Shown in pieces: positions 54,594 to 63,416 of a stretch of 64,000 nucleotides of DNA. The position numbers were made by a program, and so were the translations under genes. This DNA comes from an uncultured Veillonellaceae bacterium. GTDB lineage: Bacteria > Bacillota > Negativicutes > Selenomonadales > Selenomonadaceae. Numbering within the stretch: position 1 is the stretch's first letter; the number at the start of each line of letters is the position of its first letter. Location: positions 124,001 to 188,000 of the forward strand of contig CACZZN010000001.1 in assembly GCA_902785705.1 (NCBI GenBank). Direction: 5' to 3'. Under the pieces are notes generated by a model. It saw only the letters and a program-made list of their open reading frames with translations, searched no databases and was not told the origin of the DNA.

Positions 54594-55871
54594 TCAAACA
54601 AAGCAGTCCAAATCCATGGCAAGGCTGTAGACACGATAGCAGGCGCGCCCTCCCTGCTTGGCTTGATAGAGCGCCGCATCGCTCTGTCGGATCAGCTCCT
54701 CCAGCGGCAGCGGCATATCCGCTCCGTACGCAATCCCTGCGCTGACCGAAAGCTCCTCCAGCTCCGGATCCATCTGATAGAACGCCAACAGCTGGTCCAT
54801 GAACTTCTGCACGCGATGCTCCACATCCTCCCGGCTGGGCGCATCTGGCAGCACCACCATGAACTCATCACCGCCCATGCGGATGCACAGGCCATCGTCA
54901 AAAATCCGCAGCAGCATCTCGGCCAGCACCAGCAGCGCTGCATCTCCCGTCTGATGCCCGTAAGTGTCATTCACATGCTTGAAATGATCCAAATCGAAGG
55001 CTATGACCGTCAACCGCTTCCCCGCGCATTTCGTCCGCACGTATTCATACATATAGCGGCGGTTCGCAAGTCCCGTCATAGCATCCCGATGCGCCATGTC
55101 CTCGATGGTCTTCCGATACTCATATTCCTGGGTCATATCCCGTCCGATGCCCACAGTGCCAAGGATCGTCCCGTCTTCTTCAAAAACCGGCGTTTTCCAT
55201 GTCCGGAATTTCCGCGTCCCCTTCCCGGCCATGACCACATCCTCATCAAAGACCATGGTCTTGCCCGCCTCGAACACCGCATTCTCCGACGCGGCGCAGT
55301 CCAGCGGTTTGTCCGCATAGTCCTCCTTCGACACGCCCCAGATATAGTAATGGTCCTTGTTGGCGCACTCCTCCTTGGACTTGCCGGTCACCTCCGCAAA
55401 AGAATCATTCACCTTGAGGTGTATCCCTTCCCGATCCTTGTACCACACAAGGTCCGGCAGCATATTGATTGTGCAGTCCAGATAGTTCTCCGTCAGCCAC
55501 GCATCCTTTTGGGATTTCAGACGCTCCAGCAATTTCTCGAAACGGATCCGCCAGATGGGATCTTGCGCTTCAAAGGAACCGCACCAGAACTCATCCGCGC
55601 AAAGCAATTCTTCCCGCGAAAAGGACGCGAGGCTCTCCCCGCACAGGATGCAGGTTCCCAGCTTTCCCACCTGTTCACGGATTTTGCTTGGCAAAAGCCC
55701 CGCGTTCTCGTGGAATATCACGATCTGGTTCCTGCCTGCGGGAAGTTCCTCCAAACGTTCCGGCGTGCGGAACACATGCGCAAAGCGCGGCAAAGGCGCC
55801 AGCTGCTCCCATTGCCGGACAATCTCCTCCCGTATCCCTGAAATCCAAAATGTCAATTTCGAATGGTACAT
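54594..55871 (-). CDS. PAS-GGDEF diguanylate cyclase
   Basis: A 425-residue cytoplasmic protein. An N-terminal region of about 120 residues resembles an uncharacterised input or pseudo-receiver domain. A PAS domain (about 130-250, LPDLVWYKDREGIHLKVNDSFAEVTGKS) is followed by GGDEF (about 265-425) with the intact active-site motif RMGGDEF. The inhibitory RxxD site at its usual place is absent (FDDG). It makes c-di-GMP from GTP if active. The start at 55871 follows GGAG by eight bases; an earlier ATG at 55898 has no good site. It is the last gene of the signalling cluster. Confidence 0.85.
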   Translation of the reverse strand: MYHSKLTFWISGIREEIVRQWEQLAPLPRFAHVFRTPERLEELPAGRNQIVIFHENAGLLPSKIREQVGKLGTCILCGESLASFSREELLCADEFWCGSFEAQDPIWRIRFEKLLERLKSQKDAWLTENYLDCTINMLPDLVWYKDREGIHLKVNDSFAEVTGKSKEECANKDHYYIWGVSKEDYADKPLDCAASENAVFEAGKTMVFDEDVVMAGKGTRKFRTWKTPVFEEDGTILGTVGIGRDMTQEYEYRKTIEDMAHRDAMTGLANRRYMYEYVRTKCAGKRLTVIAFDLDHFKHVNDTYGHQTGDAALLVLAEMLLRIFDDGLCIRMGGDEFMVVLPDAPSREDVEHRVQKFMDQLLAFYQMDPELEELSVSAGIAYGADMPLPLEELIRQSDAALYQAKQGGRACYRVYSLAMDLDCFV

Positions 55872-55943
55872 GGTAACACGCTCCAACATCAATTCCATGA
55901 AGAATCAACATCCAACTCATTCCCTGCAAGCCTTGTCCTGCCG

Positions 55944-57344
55944 TCAATCCTTTTTATGATGCTGTTCCATCCCCGAATGATAGACGTAGTAGCAGGAACG
56001 GCCTGCATGCTTGGCCTGGTACAGCGCGATGTCGCTCTGCTGCAGCAGGATATCCAGTGGCGCCGCGGTCCCCGCAGAGTGGGCAATGCCGCCGCTGATG
56101 GTAAGCCGGGCCAGCTCGGGATCGCTTTGGTAAATGGTCGTGAGCTGATTCATGAAGTGCTCCAGCCGATCGGCCACCTGGTCGAGCTGAATCGGCTTGG
56201 TGAAGACCACCAGAAATTCATCCCCTCCCATGCGGACATTCAGCGCATCGGGGAAGACATCCTTCAGCACCTCCGCCAAGATCAACAGCGCCGCATCACC
56301 GGTCTGATGGTCGTAGGTGTCATTGACTTCCTTGAAGTGGTCCAAATCCAACGCAATCAGCGTAATATGGCTGGTATCCCCAAGATCCTTCATGCAGGCT
56401 TGAAAGTAGCGGCGATTGGCAAGTCCTGTGAGGGGATCGTTGTGCGCCATGTCGAGAATGCTTTTCTGATGCTCCCACAGCCTGCGCTGCATCTCCTTCA
56501 GGGCGCGGCTCATCGTGCCCAGCTCATCCTGCCGATCCATCCATATATTGAGCTGCCGTTCCAGCCCGATATCCATGGTGAAATTGCCCTTGCCCAGATC
56601 CCGCAGTCTCTCGGTCACGATCAGGATCGGCTGCGTGAAATCATAGCCCAGATAAGCCGCACAGGCAAAGATCATGATCTGCAGGAACAGCATGTAGGAG
56701 ATGAAGTGGAATGCTTTCCCGTAAATCTCATCCTGCAGTTCCGTCTCGCGGTTTCCTACGATGGCATTCACTTCGTCCATCCATATCCCGGTTCCTATGA
56801 TCCATTCATAGGGCGGAAAGGCAACCGAATAATAGTGCTTCGGCAAAGGCTCCTGCTCGCCCGGCTTCGGGAACATGGCATCGGTGAACCCGCCGCCTTC
56901 CTGCTTCCCGTGCTCAATCAACTCACGGATAAAAAAGTTGCCTGCCGGGTCGACGATATCCAGACGGTTTTTCCCCTCTGCGTCACTCCCCAGCAGCACA
57001 ACATTATCCCCATCATAGGTGTCGATCCAGAAATATCCCAGTCCCTCGTTATAACGAAGATTCCGCACGATGTCCGCAGCGGCCGCCTTTGCCTGGGCCT
57101 CGCTCAGCTTGCCTGCCTGCTGCTGCTCATAGATGAGCTGCACGGCGCTCAGCGCGGTCTGCGTCTCATCGATCAGTTTGCGGTCTATGCTCTGCTCCAA
57201 ATCGCTCCGATACTTCTTCATGTAGGTCTTGTGCTGCTGCACGCCATACGCAAAAAGCAGCCCCGTGATGCAAAGCGTCGTAAAAAAAGACATGCCCACC
57301 ATGATAAAGATCAGCTTGCTCATCATGGATTTAAACTGAAGCAT
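55944..57344 (-). CDS. Cache-HAMP-GGDEF diguanylate cyclase
   Basis: A 466-residue membrane protein. Two membrane segments (about 11-33 and 220-240) flank an extracytoplasmic Cache-type domain (about 35-215; GYFWIDTYDGDNVVLLGSDAEGKNR, FPPYEWIIGTGIWMDEV). A HAMP region (about 240-295) is followed by GGDEF (about 305-466) with RMGGDEF. The product-inhibition RxxD site is absent (FPDA). It senses an outside ligand and changes c-di-GMP synthesis. It lies 71 bases downstream of the GHKL kinase gene. Confidence 0.9.
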   Translation of the reverse strand: MLQFKSMMSKLIFIMVGMSFFTTLCITGLLFAYGVQQHKTYMKKYRSDLEQSIDRKLIDETQTALSAVQLIYEQQQAGKLSEAQAKAAAADIVRNLRYNEGLGYFWIDTYDGDNVVLLGSDAEGKNRLDIVDPAGNFFIRELIEHGKQEGGGFTDAMFPKPGEQEPLPKHYYSVAFPPYEWIIGTGIWMDEVNAIVGNRETELQDEIYGKAFHFISYMLFLQIMIFACAAYLGYDFTQPILIVTERLRDLGKGNFTMDIGLERQLNIWMDRQDELGTMSRALKEMQRRLWEHQKSILDMAHNDPLTGLANRRYFQACMKDLGDTSHITLIALDLDHFKEVNDTYDHQTGDAALLILAEVLKDVFPDALNVRMGGDEFLVVFTKPIQLDQVADRLEHFMNQLTTIYQSDPELARLTISGGIAHSAGTAAPLDILLQQSDIALYQAKHAGRSCYYVYHSGMEQHHKKD

Positions 57345-57415
57345 CTTCTCCGCCTTCTTCCGCTACGAAAATTCATCCTTCACATCACGAATGATCTTCG
57401 CACAGTGTATCATTT

Positions 57416-58792
57416 TCAGTATATATTGGGGGACTCTTCCCTGTCAAGCAAATTCAAATCGGCCTGCGGCTCCCGCTTCCGAAGCGTGACTGCCGCATAA
57501 AACGCGCCGTTTTTATAACGGAATTCCGTACTGCCATGATACTTCCCCGCAATATCACGGATACTGCTCATCCCGATGCTGGGCGCATCGTAGCCGCGCT
57601 TGGAGGAATAGAAAATATCTCCTTCCCTGCGGATGGAACCCGCATCACAGCTATTTTCAATGAAAATGTCCATCCTGCTTGCGTCGGATTCCATACGGAT
57701 GGTCATCCAGCGCTGATTGACAGGAAGCGCTGCACATGCCTCCATCGCATTTTCGATCAGATTGCCGAGCAATACGCAAAGCTCCGCATCCTCCATCCGG
57801 AATTCCTCTGGCAAGTCCACCCGGATTTCTGTCCGGATACCGCGCTGTTCGGCCTTTTCTTCCGCCACGCAAAGAATGGCATCGGCAAGCTCCTGTCTGC
57901 AATAAGCTCCGTGAGGCGCATATCGGGCCGCTGCCGCCCGCCCCTCTTCGGCAATCCGGCGGACTGCGCCCGCATCATGTGCCCACGCAGCTTCCTGCAG
58001 ACGGTCGAAAATGTCTTCCATCTGTCCAAAAATCGTTTCCTTCTGCGCCTCTTGGTCCTTCAGAAGTACCAGCGTTTCCGCCCGCTGCTTGGCGAGTTCC
58101 TGGGAAAGCCGAAGGTTCTGCCGCAGCATCATACGGCGCCTTTGGATCCGCAGGAACCAAATCTGGAACAACAGGTAGAGCACTGCTGCCACAAAGGACG
58201 CAATGCGGCTGACCACCATCATGCCAGGGCTCTGCTTGGGAGAAAGTGCATACAGCATTTCCAAAAAGTAAAAGGATGCCGCCGGAACCCAGCCCCATTT
58301 CCAGAACTCCGCCTGCTTCTCTCCCAAAAGCCGCTCTGCATAGCGCAAAAACCGCAGGACAAAGGGAAAGGTCAGCAAAAGCATCAGGAAGGTCGCAACA
58401 TCCAAAATCAAAAAGGGCTGCTTGGGAGCAGCGCCCCCCAGAATCCGTTCTGCCCACATGCCCACGCCGACCATTGCCAATTCATATAATGCCAACGGAA
58501 ACAAAAGGTACAGCTGCCGATAGACATCCATGCGGATCACGCACAGCGAAAACACAAAATAAAAGACAATGAACACGTCGTGCAGAAAAAAATCATGGGC
58601 GAAAAACACATATCCATTCGCATGATATACCTGCAAATAGAGCAGGATCTCCGCAGCCAGCAGGATGATGTGAATGCCTGCCAATGCCCATACGGGCATC
58701 CGCAATGCGTCGCGGAAGGGATAGTACCTCAAAAAGAGGAACGGGCCGATCGCCAGCACAACCAATACGGCATAAAGCCAGTCATTCACCAT
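57416..58792 (-). CDS. GHKL-family membrane sensor histidine kinase (AgrC/NatK-like ATPase domain)
   Basis: A 458-residue protein. Six or seven membrane segments (about 5-225) are followed by a helical linker (about 225-290) and a GHKL ATPase domain (about 335-440). The N-box reads LLGNLIENAMEAC and the G-box region FYSSKRGYDAPSIGMSSI. The usual phospho-acceptor His motif is not obvious, so it may be a specialised or non-phosphorylating ATPase. The N-terminal RYYPFRDALRMPVWAL resembles the start of the neighbouring kinase-less protein at 58782-59699, which it overlaps by 11 bases. No cognate LytTR regulator is adjacent. Confidence 0.82.
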   Translation of the reverse strand: MVNDWLYAVLVVLAIGPFLFLRYYPFRDALRMPVWALAGIHIILLAAEILLYLQVYHANGYVFFAHDFFLHDVFIVFYFVFSLCVIRMDVYRQLYLLFPLALYELAMVGVGMWAERILGGAAPKQPFLILDVATFLMLLLTFPFVLRFLRYAERLLGEKQAEFWKWGWVPAASFYFLEMLYALSPKQSPGMMVVSRIASFVAAVLYLLFQIWFLRIQRRRMMLRQNLRLSQELAKQRAETLVLLKDQEAQKETIFGQMEDIFDRLQEAAWAHDAGAVRRIAEEGRAAAARYAPHGAYCRQELADAILCVAEEKAEQRGIRTEIRVDLPEEFRMEDAELCVLLGNLIENAMEACAALPVNQRWMTIRMESDASRMDIFIENSCDAGSIRREGDIFYSSKRGYDAPSIGMSSIRDIAGKYHGSTEFRYKNGAFYAAVTLRKREPQADLNLLDREESPNIY

Positions 58793-59699
58793 TCGGTCTC
58801 TCCCCGCTTCCGCTGCAACTCTTTAAAGCCTCCCTGCCATTCTGCAGTTCCGCCTGCAATGCATCCCAATCCTCTTTCTCCGCATGGCGCACACATTCCG
58901 TGCTGCAGCGCCCGAACTCCTGCTGCAGCCGCCTCGCCCGGCACAGTCCCGCCGCGGCAAGCCGCACTTTCTCCAGGCGCACCCGGCAAAGCGACTCCGC
59001 CATTCCGAGATTTTCTTCCATCACATGATTTTCATGGAGATATTCCATGCCATGCCGCATGAACCGGAAGGCAGCAATCAAGCCAAGGCTCCCGGCAAGG
59101 CTTGCCGCCACCACGGCCGGATGGATCTGATTGTCCCTTGCCGTTTCCACGCCGAACAGAACCACCGAAAAAGTGAACAGAAACGGCAACAGCCAGAAAT
59201 AACGCCAGAAGGTTTCCGTCCCGTACCGGAAAAACAGCGTCACGCCATCCGTAACCCACTGCATCATGACCTTCCATGTCAGAAGAATCTCCGCCGCCAG
59301 GACACCGCACCCGACCGCATGCGCCCCAAAGCCCTGTCCCAGCCATTCATTCGAGGTCAGGTAAGCGAATGGGTAGAGCAGCACCGTAGCGTAAAGCACC
59401 AGCACCCCGAATACGAAAAGGTGCCGCCAGAAGGGGCGGATCACCGAAAAGAAGAACAGATTCATAAAAACGGCCGAAAACAGGTATGCCCGCTGTCTTT
59501 CATCAATGGTCATCATATCGGGCCAACTCGCCAGATTCAGGTAGGCAATCCGCATGAGTATCAGCGCGATGAACCCGGCCCAGAACACCTTCGCCGGAAC
59601 GCGCAATTCATGGCGGAATGCGTAATAGCGCAGGAGCCCGACAGGCACATTCGCCAAGATGATTTCCAGTATATAGACCAATCGAAACTCCGGCGTCAT
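58782..59699 (-). CDS. Polytopic membrane protein related to the neighbouring sensor kinase but lacking the kinase domain
   Basis: A 305-residue protein. About seven membrane segments (about 5-220) are followed by a coiled, Arg/Glu/Gln-rich cytoplasmic tail (about 225-300). The N-terminus, VGLLRYYAFRHELRVPAKVF, parallels FLFLRYYPFRDALRMPVWAL of the next gene, so the two are probably paralogues. No GHKL ATPase domain is present. It overlaps the upstream hybrid-kinase gene by four bases and the downstream GHKL gene by 11, so it is co-translated. It may be an accessory sensor that partners with the kinase. Confidence 0.75.
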   Translation of the reverse strand: MTPEFRLVYILEIILANVPVGLLRYYAFRHELRVPAKVFWAGFIALILMRIAYLNLASWPDMMTIDERQRAYLFSAVFMNLFFFSVIRPFWRHLFVFGVLVLYATVLLYPFAYLTSNEWLGQGFGAHAVGCGVLAAEILLTWKVMMQWVTDGVTLFFRYGTETFWRYFWLLPFLFTFSVVLFGVETARDNQIHPAVVAASLAGSLGLIAAFRFMRHGMEYLHENHVMEENLGMAESLCRVRLEKVRLAAAGLCRARRLQQEFGRCSTECVRHAEKEDWDALQAELQNGREALKSCSGSGERPNGE

Positions 59700-62320
59700 G
59701 GAGTCCCTCCCTCCTGTATGCTCCGGCTCATTTCATCCGCCTTCTGCGCCACGATTCCATAGAGTTCCATCGTTTCCCGATGATGCGCCTTGATATAGGC
59801 AAGCTGCTCCGCTTTCTCTGCTTCTGTTGCAGTCCCGGATGCCTGCGATTTTGCCGCCATCTCCAACGCCTTTGCCTGCTCGGAAAGCCCCTTCCCTCCG
59901 ATGTTGAGCGCGTTGGATTTCAACGCATGGACCAGGATCCTGTAATTCGCCCAATCCTCGCTGCCAAAGGCTTCTTCTATGGCATTTTGCTTCTCCTCCC
60001 GCATCTCGGCAAACATCCGGAGCATTTCCTGATAGAGATCTTCCATGCCTCCGCAGTAAAGCAATCCGGTTTTCTGATCCAGACCATACAGTGCTTCCTG
60101 CCCGTTTTTCATGGCTTCGTCCTCCTGCAAACTTTCCTTCCCCGCGGCGTTCCCGCTTTGGTGCGCCGCATCTTGCGGCTGCTGCGCCGCTGGCTCTTCC
60201 GTTTCTTCTCTTCCTGTGTCCTTCCCCAGCCGTACCTTTTCTTTCGGCAGATGACGAAACAGCAGGTTTTCCAATTTCTCCCCCACAATCGGCTTGCTCA
60301 GATAATCATCAAATCCAAAGGAAATATATTTTTCACGGGAGCCTGCGATGGCATTCGCCGTCAGCGCAATCACAGGTATGCCATCGGCAAGATGCTCCTC
60401 ACGAATATGCTGCAAAGTTTCCCGTCCATTCATTTCCGGCATCATGTCATCCATCAGGATGACATCAAAGGATTCCGCTTTCAGGAGTTCCATGCTCTCC
60501 TTTCCGCTCGCGGCCGTCCTGACCTGCACCTTCGTTCCCTTCAGCAGATTCTTCGCAACCATGCGGTTCATCGCGTTGTCGTCCACTACCAGCACATGCG
60601 CCTCCGGCGCGGTGAATTGTTCATGATAGGCAGCTTTGCCCGCGAGATAGGCGTAATGCTTCTCCATGAAATCCCCAATGGGCTCGGCGGAGCGGACAGC
60701 CTGCGGAATCCACGCGGTAAAGAGCGTGCCCTCTCCATAGATGCTCTCCACCGCGATGGTTCCTCCCATCAAACGGACAAACCGGCGGGTAAGCGCAAGC
60801 CCCAGACCTGTGCCTTCGACCTTGCGGTTTTTCTCCGAATCCAGCCTCACGAATTCGCGGAACAGATTCCCCAGATCTTCGGGACGGATGCCGATGCCCG
60901 TATCCCGCACCTGCACCACCAGCACAACAGCGGATTCCTCCGGAGGCTTCACCTCCACGGGACACTCGGACAGTTCGCAGCTGGACAGCGCGAACGTCAC
61001 CGTCCCCTTTTGCGTGTACTTGACCGCATTATTCAGCAGATTGACCATGATCTGCTGGAACCTGACGGCATCGCCATAAAGCCGGGACGGCAAAGCATTG
61101 TCGATCTGGACGGAAAGCGCAAGGTTCTTCTGATCTGCGCGAATCTGCACCATATTGACCACATCGTTCAGCAGTTCCGAAAGCGGATATTCCATGGGCA
61201 CAAGCTCCATCTTCCCCGACTCGATCTTGGAAAGATCCAGAATGTCATTGATGATGGAGAGCAGCGCACGGCTTGCGCTCACGGCATTTTCCGCATATTC
61301 GCGGATAGAGGCGTCCCCGGTCTCCCGCAGGATCATCTCATTCATGCCCATGATGGCATTGATCGGCGTGCGGATTTCATGGGACATATGCGCAAGGAAT
61401 GCGCTCTTTGCATTGCTTGCCTCATGAAGCGCCATCGCATTGCGTTCCCGTTCGAAGAGATAAAAGGCGCCCACCGCAAAGAGCAGGACCAGCAGCGCAA
61501 AGACCCAGATCACAAGGCGCATGACGGCAATGAGCCCGCCGTCCAGACGGGAAGCAGGCACGAAACCGATGATCTGCCCCTCCATCGAGGAAATATCCGC
61601 CATGAAGACGATATTCTCCTCCTGATCGTAGAGCGCGGCGGATACCTCAGAATAAAGCCTTGCTCTCAGCTGCCGCAGCATGCCGCCGGACTCCAGCTTC
61701 TTGATGTGAGCCATATCTTCCGCTGACCATTCCTGCGCATTGAGCTGCACTTCACCGCTGGGAGTCAACAGCACCGCACGTCCATAGCCCCCAAAGCAGT
61801 CAATGGCAAATTCGCGCACCAGTTCATCCTCTGTATAGTGGCGGTACAGCACATAGCGGATATTCTCGCCGTAATAAATCGGAACCGTGAGCAGAAGGCC
61901 CTTGCCTTTGCAATAACTGACGGCGGGATACCCTTGGAAAGACTGCTGAATACCGCGCCAATCGCTGACCTCCAACGAATCTCCCACAATGGCATGCCCG
62001 CGATGGGCAAGGACGCCCATGGGGCTGACACCATCCGCATCGTCCTTGTCCGGATGGGAGAGCAGGCTTTCCCATGAGTCCGTTCCCTTGACGCGCGTGA
62101 GATTCTGCATCCCCATGAGCTCTGCGCCGAACCGCGCATCCAGACGGTGCGCCAGCATGTCCACCTCTGCCGCGACCTCCTGCTCCACATAGGTATGGAA
62201 CATCGTGCGGATCTTGTGGTGCAGCAGAACACCGACAATGCACAGCAGCACGAAAAAAGCCGCGAAGAATACCATCATGAGATATCTGCGCTCTTTAAGG
62301 AGCGACGACAGCTGCCTCAT
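59696..62320 (-). CDS. Hybrid sensor histidine kinase with receiver and Hpt domains
   Basis: An 874-residue phosphorelay protein. A membrane segment (about 14-34), an extracytoplasmic sensor domain (about 40-260) and a second membrane segment (about 265-290) come first. HisKA has AHMSHEIRTPINAIMG (about 315-330). HATPase has VNLLNNAVKYTQKG and GTGLGLALTRRF. The receiver has DVILMDDMMPEMNG (about 640). The C-terminal Hpt has the His in LVHALKSNALNIGG (about 795). It can carry the full His-Asp-His relay alone. The start at 62320 has GGAAGGGG upstream, and the gene overlaps the BMP gene by 26 bases. Confidence 0.93.
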   Translation of the reverse strand: MRQLSSLLKERRYLMMVFFAAFFVLLCIVGVLLHHKIRTMFHTYVEQEVAAEVDMLAHRLDARFGAELMGMQNLTRVKGTDSWESLLSHPDKDDADGVSPMGVLAHRGHAIVGDSLEVSDWRGIQQSFQGYPAVSYCKGKGLLLTVPIYYGENIRYVLYRHYTEDELVREFAIDCFGGYGRAVLLTPSGEVQLNAQEWSAEDMAHIKKLESGGMLRQLRARLYSEVSAALYDQEENIVFMADISSMEGQIIGFVPASRLDGGLIAVMRLVIWVFALLVLLFAVGAFYLFERERNAMALHEASNAKSAFLAHMSHEIRTPINAIMGMNEMILRETGDASIREYAENAVSASRALLSIINDILDLSKIESGKMELVPMEYPLSELLNDVVNMVQIRADQKNLALSVQIDNALPSRLYGDAVRFQQIMVNLLNNAVKYTQKGTVTFALSSCELSECPVEVKPPEESAVVLVVQVRDTGIGIRPEDLGNLFREFVRLDSEKNRKVEGTGLGLALTRRFVRLMGGTIAVESIYGEGTLFTAWIPQAVRSAEPIGDFMEKHYAYLAGKAAYHEQFTAPEAHVLVVDDNAMNRMVAKNLLKGTKVQVRTAASGKESMELLKAESFDVILMDDMMPEMNGRETLQHIREEHLADGIPVIALTANAIAGSREKYISFGFDDYLSKPIVGEKLENLLFRHLPKEKVRLGKDTGREETEEPAAQQPQDAAHQSGNAAGKESLQEDEAMKNGQEALYGLDQKTGLLYCGGMEDLYQEMLRMFAEMREEKQNAIEEAFGSEDWANYRILVHALKSNALNIGGKGLSEQAKALEMAAKSQASGTATEAEKAEQLAYIKAHHRETMELYGIVAQKADEMSRSIQEGGTP

Positions 62321-63416
62321 AGAATCGAACCCCTTCCACATACCAGTCCATATGGATCAAAGCCGCATCGCTGAGATTTTCGCCTTCCCTGCAGCGCAGC
62401 CTTCCTTGATTGTCACGGATCTCACCGGAAAAAATGCTGCTGCCGCCTTTGATGCGTGCCTTTGCCCGGTGGATGGCCGCCTGCACGCCTGCGTTGACGC
62501 GCGGGGAAAATTCCCCCAGATCCACCGCATCCACATCCATGCCCATCCAATACCTCTTCTGGAGCTTGCCCCTGAGATAATCCTTGAACATGGTCTCATA
62601 GACAGCGTCCCAATGGCAGAGCACGGTCGCGAGGCTTCGCTCGGAACGCCGCTTCCCATTGGGAAGATAGGGCTCCAGATAGCTGATGTACTCCATCCCG
62701 TGCGCGTCCGCATACCGCTGGACCGTCATTCCGTCCTGATGGCTGTTCAAGATATCCACGCCCAAGTCCCGCAACCGAGCGGCAGCATTCCACTCCTGCC
62801 TGGGATCATCCCATGCCCCGACAAATACGGCGCAGATTTCCGCCTGCGGATTGGCCTCCCGCGCTCCGATGGCAAAGGCATTGATGCTTCGGCAGATCTC
62901 GGGTTTCGGCATGGGCGCCACATACCCGATCCGATGGGAACTTGTCTGAAGGCCGGCCAGAATACCCGCCAGATACTCTGCCTGATAGAGCCGCAAAAGA
63001 TATGGAACGCAGCCCTCCGCCTGTTCCTCCAGCTTCGGGATCGCAAAATAGGTATGAAACCCCTCTTCCCACATCTTGTGCGCTTCATTGTCAAAGCTGG
63101 CGCTGGATGCAATGACAAAGTCACGTCCCTGCTGGGAAAGCTGTCGGAGCGCCTCCAATCCCTTCGATGTGTTCAAAGTAACTCCATCCACGATATACAC
63201 TTTGATGCCTGTGATATCCGCCGCTTTCTGTATGCCGACATAGTGCTGACGGTTCCAGCCCGCATCATCAATGCCCCCGTGCAGCACGACGCCGACACTT
63301 GGCTGTTCGGCGCTTGCCGCCTTGTCATCCACCCGATACAGGCTCAGCAGCAATCCGAAAATTCCCAGAAACAACAGCAGCGCGGCAGCAATCAACACGC
63401 GTTCGGTCCTGTTCAT
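62295..63416 (-). CDS. Membrane-anchored BMP-family (basic membrane protein/Med-like) ligand-binding protein
   Basis: A 373-residue protein. A signal anchor (about 8-29, RVLIAAALLLFLGIFGLLLSL) lacks a lipobox Cys, so the protein probably remains attached by this segment. The BMP-type periplasmic binding domain (about 40-370) has GVVLHGGIDDAGWNRQHYVGI, DFVIASSASFDNEA, IGYVAPMPKPEICRSINAFAIG and VNAGVQAAIH. BMP proteins bind nucleosides and related ligands for ABC import or signalling (Med, PnrA, BMP). Its ATG overlaps the stop of the upstream BMP gene by four bases. Confidence 0.88.
   Translation of the reverse strand: MNRTERVLIAAALLLFLGIFGLLLSLYRVDDKAASAEQPSVGVVLHGGIDDAGWNRQHYVGIQKAADITGIKVYIVDGVTLNTSKGLEALRQLSQQGRDFVIASSASFDNEAHKMWEEGFHTYFAIPKLEEQAEGCVPYLLRLYQAEYLAGILAGLQTSSHRIGYVAPMPKPEICRSINAFAIGAREANPQAEICAVFVGAWDDPRQEWNAAARLRDLGVDILNSHQDGMTVQRYADAHGMEYISYLEPYLPNGKRRSERSLATVLCHWDAVYETMFKDYLRGKLQKRYWMGMDVDAVDLGEFSPRVNAGVQAAIHRAKARIKGGSSIFSGEIRDNQGRLRCREGENLSDAALIHMDWYVEGVRFYEAAVVAP

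Noticed and set aside
59780..61726. Plus-strand open frame of 648 codons opposite the hybrid kinase
   Set aside because: Antisense shadow; the hybrid kinase frame has every expected motif.
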